57,013 bases of DNA from Loktanella fryxellensis (GCF_900110065.1 NZ_FOCI01000020.1:1-57013); one strand, 5' to 3'; positions 1 through 8,937 are shown, counted from the stretch's first letter. Program-made: numbers and translations. Notes: a model not told the origin generated them from the letters alone.

Positions 1-345
1 GGTGTGTCACGTCGGTGTGTCACAAGGGCGTAGCGCGGCAACTTTTGCAATGAAAGCAATATCTTCGACTGTTAGCGGTAACTGCCGATGTTAGCCCAAA
101 GCGTCGCGGGCGAGGGGGTGACGCAGGGTCAGAGGAGGCGGCGCCACCCGGGGCCGACATGCCGCCCCGTGTCCGGGACGCAGGCATGAGGGCACCATTC
201 AGGACGACGTGGCCCGGGTTGCGCGCCGTCGTCCCGCTGGCGGCTGCACCCGACCGGGACCATGTGTCGCCTTGTGTGCGGACCCGGTCCGGCACAGGGT
301 CGGCGCGGTCGCGGCGATGGGGGACGGCACGGATGCAGCACGATT
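1..345. other. Left edge, no confident gene
   Basis: No reading frame here has convincing protein character on either strand. The first bases contain a short direct repeat, GGTGTGTCAC at 1-10 and again at 14-23, too short to interpret. The region probably holds the promoter and leader of the small gene that follows, but no clear promoter was recognised. Confidence 0.4.
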
Positions 346-690
346 TTGGACCTGCCGGTCCCGCCGCAGGCTGCGCTGATTGCCCGCTATCGTCACCTGA
401 AACAGGTGACGCTGCCATCGCTGGCGGAGGTGCGCCGGTGGCCGGTCCGCCACGATCACTGCTTTCAGCGGATCGTGCTGGACACGATCTGCGGCGGTGT
501 CTGGTATGACCGGATTGCACGCCCCGCCTACAGGCATCTGACTGCGGCTGAGGCCTGCTCGGCCATCGCACTGTGCGAGGCGATCATCGCGGACCACGTC
601 GATCTGGCAGAGCTGAACACCCGGTCACTGATCTGGCGCAGCACACGGGCTGCGCACCCGAGGGCGAACCCTCAGACCCGTGGAAGATAG
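346..690 (+). CDS. Small conserved hypothetical protein
   Basis: About 114 residues if translation begins at the TTG chosen here. The start is uncertain: the same frame is open further upstream, but the residues before this point are low-complexity Gly/Arg sequence that does not look like protein. The body has a globular pattern with Arg-Tyr-Arg-His-Leu-Lys near the N-terminus, then WPVRHDHCFQR and a Trp-Tyr-Asp motif, followed by an Ala-rich amphipathic helix and a basic C-terminus. I recall similar small proteins in other alphaproteobacteria but cannot assign a function, and no catalytic motif is evident. The last 19 bases overlap the 3-prime end of the convergent Crp-type regulator gene. 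Confidence 0.5.
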   Translation: MDLPVPPQAALIARYRHLKQVTLPSLAEVRRWPVRHDHCFQRIVLDTICGGVWYDRIARPAYRHLTAAEACSAIALCEAIIADHVDLAELNTRSLIWRSTRAAHPRANPQTRGR

Positions 691-1397
691 AGGTAGCGGT
701 CGTCGAACCCTGCGATCTGGACCAGCGCCGCCCGATCCGTCACGACGAGGACACCCTTGGCATAGGTGCAGGACCCCGCCTCTCGCAGATCGCGCAGGAT
801 GCGGTTGACGTGCACGCTGCTGAGACCGCAGGCGTCGCCGATGTGGCGCTGCGACAGATCGAGCCGGTAGGACTCCGCACGCCCCACAGCGAGGTCCAGT
901 CGCGTGATGAGTTCGACGAACAGATGCGCCACGCGCTGCAGGGCGCGCATGGTGCCGTTGCGCAGGGACCACTGCCGGTGGATCGCCGCATCGACGAGGG
1001 TCAGGGACCAGAGCCGCCGGGTGAGGTCCTGATCCGCGGCCATGATCGCGGACAGGCGGTGATGCGGGATCGCGGCCAACGTCACGTCGGTGATCGCGAC
1101 GATGTCATGGTCCAGCACGCCGAGGGGATAGGCATGCAGATCGACGAAGTCGCCGGGCACCTGCAGTGCCACGAGGTAGTGTTTCGCGACCCGCTGCCGC
1201 CCCGACAGGATGCGACGCCCGACGAGGCCCCGTTCCAGCACCAGACTGTGCGACAATGGCACGCCGCGGTCGCTGATGACCTCGCCGGCCGTATGGACCC
1301 GCCGTTCGTCGAATTCCTGTGACGTGATCTTCCACTGTTGCGGCGACAGGTGGCGCAGCATGCCGATGCGATCCGGCGGTGCGATCCTGTCAGGCAT
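672..1397 (-). CDS. Crp/Fnr-family transcriptional regulator (no Fe-S cysteines)
   Basis: 241 residues. An N-terminal cyclic-nucleotide-like beta-barrel covers roughly residues 20-130, followed by a dimer helix and a C-terminal winged helix. The recognition segment around residues 175-205 reads HIGDACGLSSVHVNRILRDL, the usual Crp-type helix-turn-helix. There is no N-terminal cysteine cluster, so it is not an oxygen-sensing FNR. The start is the ATG overlapping the last bases of the upstream glycosyltransferase gene, which places it last in the leftward glycosyltransferase operon. It probably controls that operon or the divergent sulfotransferase, but this is inference from position. The effector is unknown. 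The 3-prime end overlaps the convergent small hypothetical gene. Confidence 0.85.
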   Translation of the reverse strand: MPDRIAPPDRIGMLRHLSPQQWKITSQEFDERRVHTAGEVISDRGVPLSHSLVLERGLVGRRILSGRQRVAKHYLVALQVPGDFVDLHAYPLGVLDHDIVAITDVTLAAIPHHRLSAIMAADQDLTRRLWSLTLVDAAIHRQWSLRNGTMRALQRVAHLFVELITRLDLAVGRAESYRLDLSQRHIGDACGLSSVHVNRILRDLREAGSCTYAKGVLVVTDRAALVQIAGFDDRYLYLPRV

Positions 1398-2544
1398 GGA
1401 CGACCTGACGCGGGGGAGGTGCGACATCCAGTTCGATCGGCGGGAACGTCACGTCGGGCACGTCGTGTCGTCCGGCCCCTGCAATGGCCGCCGCATACTG
1501 GTCTTCGTAGCCGTCGATCATGTGGCGCAGGGTGTAGTGCGCCAGCACACGCGCGTGCGGGATCGCGGGGTCGATGGTCAGCGCCCGCAGAAGGGCGGTG
1601 GCCAGATCCTGCGGCCGATCCTGCGCGGCATAGATTCCGGCGTGACCGATGATCTCTTGCGCTGCACCGTTGCCGATGGCGGCGACGGGCAGGCCTGTCG
1701 CCATCGCCTCGATCGCGGCAAGGCCGAACGGTTCTTCCCAGCAGGGCGTGAACAGAAGCACCGAGGCGCGGCCATAGGCGGCGGCCAGATCGTGCCCCTG
1801 CAGATGGCCGCCATACCTGATCGCCTCGCCCAACAGGGGCGCGATGTCACGGTCGAAGTAACCCTGATCCTCGATCGTGCCATAGATCGTCAACGCCACC
1901 CCGGCGAGGGCGGCAGCCCGTGCGGCCAGATGGGTGCCCTTGTTGGGTGTGATGCGTCCGGCCCAGACCGCCGACCCGTCGCCGCCGGGGACATAGGGCC
2001 AGTCCGACGGGTCGATCCCGTTGTGGACGACCGCAGCCTCTGGCGGCGAGCCGTCGGGCCACCAGATCTGCAACTGCCGGTGCGACGTCACGGTAAACCG
2101 CGCCCAGGGGGCCGCACTTTCGTGCACCGCGCGGCGCAGCGCATCGAAGGGGGGGATGTGCAGCGACGTGACCATCGGCAGGCGGTGGACCCGCGCCAGA
2201 CGTGGCGGATAGCGGTGCAGCGCGTTGTTGTGGATCACGTCGAAATTGCCGTCGACCAGCGCCCGCGCCGCGCGGGCGAAACCCGCATCGACATGGGCGT
2301 TCAGCACGTCGGTGCCGTGAAAGTCATGCCACGGAAAGCAACGGTCGTAATGTTCCGGCAGGATCGGAAACAGCTTTGCGCCAGCGGGCAAGGCCGCGGC
2401 GCTGTCGCCGCTGGCGAAGAGGGTGACGTCGTGGCCCGCCGCGACGAGTGCCGCGGTCAGGTGCCACGAATGCGCCTCCATCCCGCCCATGAAGGGGGGC
2501 GCTATGGGGTGGCGGACATGGGAGACGACGGCGATCCGCATCAT
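1390..2544 (-). CDS. Glycosyltransferase family 4 (GT-B fold)
   Basis: 384 residues, a cytoplasmic retaining glycosyltransferase of family 4. The N-terminal Rossmann domain starts MRIAVVSHVRHPIAPPFMGG, with the Gly-Gly donor/acceptor loop and HSWHLTAAL helix. The C-terminal domain shows WAGRITPNKGTH and the diagnostic E-x7-E nucleotide-sugar motif in EEPFGLAAIEAMATGLPV. The start is an ATG whose ATGA overlaps the stop of the preceding GT2 gene, so the two are translationally coupled. The frame stays open far upstream, but that extension is antisense noise. Sugar donor and acceptor cannot be told from sequence. It is probably one of four glycosyl-transfer steps making one glycoside, glycolipid or polysaccharide. 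Confidence 0.9.
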   Translation of the reverse strand: MMRIAVVSHVRHPIAPPFMGGMEAHSWHLTAALVAAGHDVTLFASGDSAAALPAGAKLFPILPEHYDRCFPWHDFHGTDVLNAHVDAGFARAARALVDGNFDVIHNNALHRYPPRLARVHRLPMVTSLHIPPFDALRRAVHESAAPWARFTVTSHRQLQIWWPDGSPPEAAVVHNGIDPSDWPYVPGGDGSAVWAGRITPNKGTHLAARAAALAGVALTIYGTIEDQGYFDRDIAPLLGEAIRYGGHLQGHDLAAAYGRASVLLFTPCWEEPFGLAAIEAMATGLPVAAIGNGAAQEIIGHAGIYAAQDRPQDLATALLRALTIDPAIPHARVLAHYTLRHMIDGYEDQYAAAIAGAGRHDVPDVTFPPIELDVAPPPRQVVHA

Positions 2545-3584
2545 TCGGCCGCGACAGTGTTCGCAGTTGCGGTCGGTGCCAGCAGGTCGTCCTGATCCTT
2601 CTCCATCACGGCAAGGCGCGCGGCCATCGGGGCGTCCGATGGGGGCAGCCCCTCCTGCGCGCGGGCGCGGTCCTCGAGGATGCGGATCACGCGCCCGGTC
2701 GCGGCATAGGGCATGTCGCGGCCCTGACGGCACAGGGCGAAATCGTCGGCGTCGGGTTCGCGCAGGATGCGCAGCCCGGTGCGGCAATTCTCGATCAGGC
2801 CCATCATGCGGAAGGCATGCAGCCAGTGTTCCATCGTGCGGTGGCCCCACTTGGTCGCGAACAGCTCGCTGTTGCGGATGACCGAGGCGACGTGGTGGAT
2901 CGGCGGCATGCAGTGATCGTGATACTGGTGGAATACCCGTGCGCCGCGGATCCACCAGATGGGGATGCCCATTTCGGACAGCGTGCGACCGAAATCCGTA
3001 TCCTCGCCGCCATAACCGGTGAAGCGTTCGTCGAAACCCCCCGACGCATCCCATGCGGTGCGCGACATCGCAAAGTTCAGCGACCAGAAGCAGCGGTAGT
3101 CCTCGCAGGCGCGACGCGCCTCCTCCGGCGGGCCCTGACGGTCGGAATGGCGCACCGCGATCTGATGGAACGTGTCGTAATCCCAGTCGGCGTCGGCGGC
3201 CCCGGCGGGCAGATACATGACTTCGCCCATGAACAGGCCGGGCGCCTCTGCCATCTGGCGGGCATAGTCGTCGACCAGCCGGGGGGCGGGAATGCAATCG
3301 ACGTCGAGGAAGATCAGCATCTCGCCGGTAGCCTCGGCGGCGACGGCGTTGCGCGCGCGCGCCAGCGGCAGGTCGGTGCCGTCGATCATGATCTGGCGGA
3401 TCGGAAACGTCGTGTCCGGCAGGTCGTCATAGGGCGCGTCCTGCATGACGCCGATGACCAGTTCATCGGGCTGGCGGGTTTGGCGTGTCAGGCCCAGCAC
3501 GACGTTGTGCAGATGCGTGGCACGACCGCGCGCCAGCGTCAGGACGGACACGGGGGCTGTGACGGAGGGACAGGTCATGTGCAT
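2541..3584 (-). CDS. Glycosyltransferase family 2 with galactosyltransferase-like C-terminal domain
   Basis: 347 residues. The N-terminal GT-A domain has a nucleotide-binding region VSVLTLARGRATHLHNVV and the metal-binding D-x-D in FLDVDC near residue 110. The second half carries WSLNFAMSRTAWDASGGFDE followed by FTGYGGEDTDFG, the acceptor-side block typical of the Glyco_transf_7C (galactosyltransferase) domain. The start at ATG-CAC-ATG is preceded by AGGAG at seven bases, formed from the stop codon region of the preceding gene. The gene ends in an ATGA overlap with the GT4 gene. Predicted cytoplasmic inverting transferase, possibly of galactose or an N-acetylhexosamine. Donor identity is inference. 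Confidence 0.88.
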   Translation of the reverse strand: MHMTCPSVTAPVSVLTLARGRATHLHNVVLGLTRQTRQPDELVIGVMQDAPYDDLPDTTFPIRQIMIDGTDLPLARARNAVAAEATGEMLIFLDVDCIPAPRLVDDYARQMAEAPGLFMGEVMYLPAGAADADWDYDTFHQIAVRHSDRQGPPEEARRACEDYRCFWSLNFAMSRTAWDASGGFDERFTGYGGEDTDFGRTLSEMGIPIWWIRGARVFHQYHDHCMPPIHHVASVIRNSELFATKWGHRTMEHWLHAFRMMGLIENCRTGLRILREPDADDFALCRQGRDMPYAATGRVIRILEDRARAQEGLPPSDAPMAARLAVMEKDQDDLLAPTATANTVAAE

Positions 3585-3594
3585 GGTGATGCTC

Positions 3595-4770
3595 CTAGAT
3601 GTCGGCCAGCGCATCGGCGTGGCTGATGGGTTGCAGCGGGGCTGGGTCGCGGGACCACAGCCGCGCGATGAGGGATTCGAGCCAGTCCGCTGTCGTCGCG
3701 GCGGCGTCGGGGTCGGTGCAGGCCTGCTGGCGCGCGGGATCGTGGCCGTCCCGTGCGGCCCGGATCGCCGCACGCCACTGCTGGACGGAAGATGGCAGAC
3801 CCGGCACCGCATGGGCGACGCCGGCCCGGTGCAGGACGCGGGCCTTTTCGACCTGTTCGTCGAAATACCGCCATTCGGGCACCGCGACCCACGGTTTGCC
3901 AGCCGCAAGGATCTGTTGGCAGGTGGTGTTCCCGGTCGACGCCACGATGCAGTCGGCGGCCGCGATATGGTCGCCGGTCCCGTCCACCCAGCCATCGTGG
4001 CGCAGGTTCGCGGGTTCCGTCGCATGCCAGTCCCGCGCAATCTGTCCGACCGTCAGCCACTGGCTGTCGGGCAGCGCCCGCGCACCGACGGCGAGGGGGG
4101 CAGACGGAAAGCCGGTCCCGCCCCCGCCCGACAGGACCAGCACTACGTCGCGGTCCGGCGCAAGGCGCATCCGCGCGCGTGCGGCGGCACGGGCGGGCAG
4201 GGCGGTGGCGACGCCGAGCCCGCCGGCGAAATGCGTCTTGGCCCGCATCGACGCGTCCCAGTCGTCCTGCGCCAGACTGGCCGCCGACGGGACCAGAAGG
4301 CCCGCTGCGCCGTCATACGCGGCGCGGTGTGCCGGGTCGGTGCGCGTGCCGTGCTGCAGCACCTTCACATGCGGCACCGAACAGATCCGGGCGAGCTGCG
4401 CCACTTCGGCTGAGACGTCGCAGATCATCAGCGCCGGATTGGCGGTCATGAACCACTGCGCCATCGTGGCCATCGCCGTGCGGATGCCCGGCCAGCCCAA
4501 AGGCGCGCAATGCAGGGTATCGGGCTGTGCGGTGAAATCGGTCACGGCCTCGTCGCCCGTCGCCTCGAACAGCGAGGGGATCAGCCTGATCTCGACCCCG
4601 CTGCGCAGGGGCGGAAAGATATCGTCGCGGGCGCAGAAGATGGTCACGGGCCGCTGGGGCGGCAAGGCGTTGACGATCGCGGCACAGCGTTCCGCATGAC
4701 CCCGCCCCTGATGATGGACGAAATAGCCGATGGGGGCCGCAGTGCCCGGTGTGCGGACGGTGATGTTCAT
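3595..4770 (-). CDS. MurG-like GT-B glycosyltransferase
   Basis: 391 residues. It opens with a Rossmann segment and the glycine-rich loop YFVHHQGRGHAERCAAI, as in MurG/GT28 and related UDP-sugar transferases. The C-terminal half has VLVLSGGGGTGFPSAPL and then a donor-site segment CIVASTGNTTCQQILAAGKP with WVAVPEWRYFDEQVEKA, closely following the MurG/UGT donor-loop layout. It is not MurG itself: no peptidoglycan genes are near and the sequence is divergent. The start is an ATGA overlap with the upstream sucrose-phosphate-synthase-like gene. Only ten bases separate its stop from the next start, so it is in the same operon. Confidence 0.82.
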   Translation of the reverse strand: MNITVRTPGTAAPIGYFVHHQGRGHAERCAAIVNALPPQRPVTIFCARDDIFPPLRSGVEIRLIPSLFEATGDEAVTDFTAQPDTLHCAPLGWPGIRTAMATMAQWFMTANPALMICDVSAEVAQLARICSVPHVKVLQHGTRTDPAHRAAYDGAAGLLVPSAASLAQDDWDASMRAKTHFAGGLGVATALPARAAARARMRLAPDRDVVLVLSGGGGTGFPSAPLAVGARALPDSQWLTVGQIARDWHATEPANLRHDGWVDGTGDHIAAADCIVASTGNTTCQQILAAGKPWVAVPEWRYFDEQVEKARVLHRAGVAHAVPGLPSSVQQWRAAIRAARDGHDPARQQACTDPDAAATTADWLESLIARLWSRDPAPLQPISHADALADI

Positions 4771-6872
4771 GACGCCACCCGCAGATGTGGTCGATCCTGC
4801 ACAGGGGCCAAGCGCGCGGGCGATCTGCGCGCTGGTATCGCATCTTCTGACGCAAGCCCGAAGGCGGCCAGCCCCTCCAACACGCCGGCGGCGTGGTTGG
4901 CCGTGGCATGGTAGAGGTGCGGCACGTCGCGCAGCATCGCGATTTCCGGCAGGGCATTGCCGACGACGATGCCGCGACCGCAGGCGAGCAGCATGTCCAC
5001 GTCGTTGCCGCTGTCGCCCGCCGCGATCACATCGGTCATGCGCAAACCGACGCTGCGCGCCAAATGCCGCAGCGCCTGCCCCTTGCCGCCCGCCACCGGC
5101 AGCACGTCGATCAGGCGACCATGCGACCCGATCACCCGCGCCTGAACTCCGGCTGTGCCGAGGGTCTGCCGGAGACGGTCCGCATCCGCAGCGGTGCCGA
5201 AACAGCCGAACTTCCACCGTCGCTGTTCGATTCCCGGCTGCAGGGCGATGCCCGTGGAGGCGATGCAATCGCGCACCGCATCCGGCGTCCAGTCCGCGTC
5301 CAGCAGCGCGGCGTAATCGGCATCCAGCACCCATGCGTCTTGCGCATCGCGCCGATGGATTTCCGTGCCGACGGCGGTGACGAAGACATCGGGCTGCGGC
5401 AGACGCCAGTCACGCAGGATGCGCCGCGCCTCGACGATGGACCGGCCCGTTGCCACGGCGAACATGCCGCCGCGTCTGGCATGCCACCGGGCAAAGGCTG
5501 CTGTGGCAGCGGCGGACCCCGTCAGCGTGTGATCGATATCGCACCCCAGCAGCCAAACCGGATGGGACACGCCGCTGGCGGGTTGGATCAGATCGCTGCA
5601 GATCGCGGTGACATGGTCGGCCCAGACCGACCAGTCAAACGTGCCGATGGTGCGCCGGGCGGCCTCGGCGTGACGTGTCCAGGCGGCGGGGTCGTCCAAC
5701 AGGTGCAGGACCGTCGCCGCGACGGCGGCACCTTCCGTCGGATCGACGGTCACGCCATGCCCGGTCTGCGACAGGATATCCACCGGCCCGCCGCGATCCC
5801 CCGCCACCACCGGCAGGCCGTGGCTCGCCGCTTCCAGCAGGGTCAGGCCGAAGGGTTCGTGCAGCGCGAGGTTGACGAAGACGCCCCGCGTCCGCTGTGC
5901 CAAGGCATAGAGCGCGGCCACGTCCGCCGGGGTGTGACGCGCCGGCAGGGCGACGCGACCGGCCAGCCCCGGGGCCTGCAGGATCGCCTGCAGGTCGGTC
6001 CAGACCGCCGCCGTCTCGGCCTCTTCCACCACGTCCGGTCCGTGCTGCCCCGCGAGGATGACAAGGTTGGCCCGTGTCTGCAGGGCGGGACTGTCCGCAT
6101 AGATCCTCGCGAGATTCTGCAGGTTCTTGCGCAGCACGGGCCTTGCGATGGCGAGGATCATCGGTTTGCCGGGATCGTCCAGCAGCCCTGCCAGCAGTCG
6201 CAGTGCCGCATCGGGCGTGGCCGTCACGGCACTGGCCGATGCGACGCCGGGCCAGATCCGATGCACCTTGCCATCGACCTGCAGGCCATAGGCGCAGACC
6301 TGACGCTCCGCCTCGTCGCGGGACGACACGACGATGGCGTCCGCCGCCTGCATCGCGGCGCCTTCCTGCGCGATCCTGCCGCACAGCAACGGACCCGCGT
6401 CGCCCGCCAGATGGAGCCGCTTGTCGATGCCCAGCGAATGGGGGGTATAGATGAACGGAATGCCAAAGCGGGCCTTGGCCGCGTAGGCCATTGCCGCCGC
6501 ATCGGCGAAATGCGCATGGATGACGTCGGGGCGCAGCGCCGGGTCTGCCAACAGAGCAAGGAATGCGCGCGTCAGCGCGGGTAGTTCCGCGGCCAGTGCT
6601 TCCTTGGCCAGATAGGCGCGGTTGTCGGTCTGCAACCGCCGGATCGTCAGGTCGGGTCCCACGGCCTGCACCAACCGCGCATGGTCGGCACCGAGCGTCG
6701 GATCGTCGAAGGCGCGTGTCACGATCGTGACGGATGTCACGTCGTCGCGCGCGGCTTGCGCCCGAGCGGCCCCCAGCACATACGCGATATGCCCACCGGT
6801 GTCTTCGGTCAGACCATATTTGACGTGCGGTGCCGTCAGGCAGCCACCCAGTGCCAGATGCAGAATGTTCAT
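4767..6872 (-). CDS. Sucrose-phosphate synthase-like GT4 fused to HAD phosphatase
   Basis: 701 residues in two modules. Residues 1-430 are a GT4 transferase: the N-terminus has KYGLTEDTGGHIAYVLGAA, like the sugar-phosphate/UDP-glucose loop of sucrose synthases and sucrose-phosphate synthases, and the C-terminal donor site is EPFGLTLLEAASHGLPVVAG. Residues from about 440 to 690 are a HAD-IIB phosphatase: DIDHT nucleophile motif at about 444-448, VATGRS, and a late GDSGNDVDML motif, as in sucrose-6-phosphate phosphatase. The fusion predicts synthesis of a phosphorylated glucoside and its dephosphorylation in one polypeptide, most simply sucrose, otherwise a related compatible solute. GAGG sits seven bases before the ATG. 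It is the first gene of the leftward five-gene operon. Confidence 0.8.
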   Translation of the reverse strand: MNILHLALGGCLTAPHVKYGLTEDTGGHIAYVLGAARAQAARDDVTSVTIVTRAFDDPTLGADHARLVQAVGPDLTIRRLQTDNRAYLAKEALAAELPALTRAFLALLADPALRPDVIHAHFADAAAMAYAAKARFGIPFIYTPHSLGIDKRLHLAGDAGPLLCGRIAQEGAAMQAADAIVVSSRDEAERQVCAYGLQVDGKVHRIWPGVASASAVTATPDAALRLLAGLLDDPGKPMILAIARPVLRKNLQNLARIYADSPALQTRANLVILAGQHGPDVVEEAETAAVWTDLQAILQAPGLAGRVALPARHTPADVAALYALAQRTRGVFVNLALHEPFGLTLLEAASHGLPVVAGDRGGPVDILSQTGHGVTVDPTEGAAVAATVLHLLDDPAAWTRHAEAARRTIGTFDWSVWADHVTAICSDLIQPASGVSHPVWLLGCDIDHTLTGSAAATAAFARWHARRGGMFAVATGRSIVEARRILRDWRLPQPDVFVTAVGTEIHRRDAQDAWVLDADYAALLDADWTPDAVRDCIASTGIALQPGIEQRRWKFGCFGTAADADRLRQTLGTAGVQARVIGSHGRLIDVLPVAGGKGQALRHLARSVGLRMTDVIAAGDSGNDVDMLLACGRGIVVGNALPEIAMLRDVPHLYHATANHAAGVLEGLAAFGLASEDAIPARRSPARLAPVQDRPHLRVAS

Positions 6873-7055
6873 GTATGATCCTCGATTGTGGGGATAACGT
6901 CCCCCTCCCCCTCCCCGGTTCCGCAGGGTGCCGGGCGGGCGTGGGGTGAGGCGGTCGGGACCGGATTGCCGCCCGACGCCGGGCAGGACATTCAAGGGGT
7001 TGCGCCCCTCCGGGGGAAAGTTCCGTTGATAATTGTTAAGCAGGAGGAACGGTGA
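6873..7055. promoter_or_regulatory. Divergent promoter region, sucrose-synthase-like operon / sulfotransferase
   Basis: The 183-bp gap between two divergent start codons must hold both promoters. It contains a G/C-rich stretch with a small hairpin (GGGG and CCCC arms) near 6995-7010, and an A/T-rich patch beside the sulfotransferase ribosome-binding site. No unambiguous -35/-10 pair was picked out. Confidence 0.5.
7026..7039. promoter_or_regulatory. FNR/Crp-like half-palindrome
   Basis: TTGATAATTGTTAA has a perfect left FNR half (TTGAT) and a degenerate right half (GTTAA against ATCAA). It lies just ahead of the sulfotransferase AGGAGG and about 155 bases upstream of the leftward operon start. 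It could be the target of the Crp-type regulator encoded at the end of that operon, or be chance. Confidence 0.3.
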
Positions 7056-7853
7056 ATGCGGCATGGTCCCGATTACCGATACGTCTTTGTCGGCGGGCTG
7101 CACCGGTCCGGCACCAGTCTGACCGCGCGGCTGATCGCGGCGATGCCCGGCGCAGGTGCGATCCGGACCGCGCCCGTGCCCGAAAACGAGGGAGTCTATC
7201 TGCAGGGCGCGATCCCGCATCACGCGCAAAGCGGGGTTCCCATGGCATTCGCCACGGATCCGGCGCAGCACCTGACCGAAGATCACCCCCTGAACCGGCT
7301 GGAGACGCGGCAGCGGTTGGAGGCCGACTGGACGCCGTGGTATCCGCACGACTGCCGCTGGCGGCTGGAGAAATCGCCGGTGAACCTGACCCGGATGCGC
7401 CTGTTGCAGCAGCTGTTTCCGATGGCCCATTTCGTCGTCGTGCTGCGCCACCCGGAGGCGGTGGCCGCCGCTGTCGCGAAATGGGTGGACCAGCCGTCGC
7501 AGGCCCTGATCGACCACTGGCTGGCCGCCCATGACCAGTTGGCCGGCGATCTGCCCTATCTGCATGCGGTGACGGTGATCCGGTACGAGGATCTGACGCG
7601 CGACCCGGCGCGAATGCAGCGCGGGCTTGCGGCGTTCCTCGACCTGACGGCGCCGTCCGCACTGGAGGAGGTGATTGCAGACCGCAACGATCTGTATGCC
7701 GGTGCCTGCCGGTTGTCCGCGCCGCAGGCCGCCCGTGCCTCGGCGTGGGGGTATGGTCCGGACGGGGCCGTGGACCGCGGCTGGCACGCACCTGTCCAGC
7801 ATCCCCTGCGCGACGTGCGCGAGGCTGCGGTGCGGGCGTGGAGCGCGGAATAG
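7056..7853 (+). CDS. Sulfotransferase (PAPS-dependent type)
   Basis: 265 residues. The N-terminus has a 5-prime-phosphosulfate-binding P-loop-like motif, FVGGLHRSGTSLTARLIA at about residues 10-27. A later block, FVVVLRHPEAVAAAVAKW, corresponds to the 3-prime-phosphate-binding strand and helix of PAPS sulfotransferases. The sequence WRLEKSPVNLTRM resembles the usual K-P loop, and a further E-D-L-x-R-D-P segment is typical of the family. Predicted cytoplasmic transfer of sulfate from PAPS to a sugar or lipid acceptor. An AGGAGG precedes the ATG. It is transcribed away from the glycosyltransferase operon, so a glycan made by those enzymes is the likely acceptor, which is inference. Confidence 0.85.
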   Translation: MRHGPDYRYVFVGGLHRSGTSLTARLIAAMPGAGAIRTAPVPENEGVYLQGAIPHHAQSGVPMAFATDPAQHLTEDHPLNRLETRQRLEADWTPWYPHDCRWRLEKSPVNLTRMRLLQQLFPMAHFVVVLRHPEAVAAAVAKWVDQPSQALIDHWLAAHDQLAGDLPYLHAVTVIRYEDLTRDPARMQRGLAAFLDLTAPSALEEVIADRNDLYAGACRLSAPQAARASAWGYGPDGAVDRGWHAPVQHPLRDVREAAVRAWSAE

Positions 7854-7912
7854 GGCACACGGCGGTGAACAAACTATGCCCGTCGCGCATTGTGCCGCAA
7901 AGGAGCCCAGCC

Positions 7913-8887
7913 ATGTCATATGACCACAACAAGATCGCGATCGTCATCGGCGGCAGCGCCGGCGTCGGGCGTGCCATCGTCGATACCCTGCTGCGGGACG
8001 GCTATGCCGTCGGTGTCGTCGCGCGCGGGACCGCGCGGCTGGACGATCTGGCCCGCAAGACCGGTGTCGCCGTGGCCACCGCCGACGCAGGCGACGCCGC
8101 TGCGCTCGACGCTGCGGCATCCGAACTGGTCGGCAGGCTGGGCGTGCCGGGCGTCTGGGTCAACTGCGCCATGGCGACCAGCTTTTCGCCTTTCATGGAG
8201 ATGTCGCCGGACGAGTTCGAGCGGATCATGCGCACCACCTTCCTCGGACAGGTGAACGGCACGCGGGCCGCCCTGCGGCACATGTCGCGCGGCCGGATCG
8301 TGAACATCGGCTCGGGCCTCGCCTATCGGTCGGTGCCGCTGCAGTCGGCCTATTGCGCGGCCAAGCACGCGATCAACGGCTTCACGTCCTCGGTCCGGTC
8401 GGAACTGATCGCGGCGGACAGCAAGGTCACCATGTCGCTCGTGCAGCTGCCCGCGATGAACACGCCGCAATTCGACTGGGCGCGCAGCCGCCTGCCGATG
8501 AAGCCGCAGCCCGCGCCGCCGATCTATGCCCCCCAGGTCGCCGCCGACGCGGTGATGCAAGCCATCCGCACAGGCGCGCGAGAGCTGTTCGTCGGCAAAT
8601 CCGTGCTGAAGCTGATCTTCGGGCAATTCCTGCTGCCGGATTATCTGGACAAGCGGCTGGCCGATGACGGCATCAGCGGGCAGTTGTCGGATCAACGGCA
8701 GCCGGGCGACCGGGCGGGCAATTTGTTCGAGCCGACGGCCTATCCGTCCAGCGCCGAAGGATCGTTCGGCGAGGCACAGTCGGACCGCGCGGTCACCGTG
8801 GATGGCGACGTCGCGCGCAAGGTCGCCTTCCTCGGCCTGCCTGCACTGGCCTTTGTCGCAGGTGTGCTGCTGGCGCGGCGACGCTGA
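7913..8887 (+). CDS. Short-chain dehydrogenase/reductase with C-terminal membrane anchor
   Basis: 324 residues. The cofactor-binding motif is GGSAGVGR at residues 13-20, and the catalytic region carries the Ser and Tyr-x3-Lys in NIGSGLAY and SAYCAAKHA near residues 130-155. The C-terminal 25 residues (AFLGLPALAFVAGVLLARR) form one hydrophobic segment, suggesting a tail anchor in the inner membrane, unlike most soluble SDRs. AGGAG lies ahead of the ATG. The gene follows the sulfotransferase on the same strand after 59 bases and may share its transcript. The substrate is unknown. A role in modifying the same glycoconjugate is possible. The gene is convergent with the GT2 gene that follows. Confidence 0.85.
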   Translation: MSYDHNKIAIVIGGSAGVGRAIVDTLLRDGYAVGVVARGTARLDDLARKTGVAVATADAGDAAALDAAASELVGRLGVPGVWVNCAMATSFSPFMEMSPDEFERIMRTTFLGQVNGTRAALRHMSRGRIVNIGSGLAYRSVPLQSAYCAAKHAINGFTSSVRSELIAADSKVTMSLVQLPAMNTPQFDWARSRLPMKPQPAPPIYAPQVAADAVMQAIRTGARELFVGKSVLKLIFGQFLLPDYLDKRLADDGISGQLSDQRQPGDRAGNLFEPTAYPSSAEGSFGEAQSDRAVTVDGDVARKVAFLGLPALAFVAGVLLARRR

Positions 8888-8937
8888 GCGCGCGTCATAG
8901 CGTCCGGTGACCGGCCCCTTTTGTGCGGTATGACAGG

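Noticed and set aside
1210-2595. Long rightward frame antisense to the GT4 gene
   Set aside because: Composition is antisense-like, while the leftward frame has full GT4 motifs and coupled start.
3595-4770. Calling the MurG-like gene murG
   Set aside because: No peptidoglycan synthesis genes are near, the sequence is divergent, and it stands in an operon with other glycosyltransferases.
4893-6584. Rightward 563-codon frame opposite the sucrose-phosphate synthase-like gene
   Set aside because: It has no ribosome-binding site or recognisable domain and the opposite strand is clearly coding.
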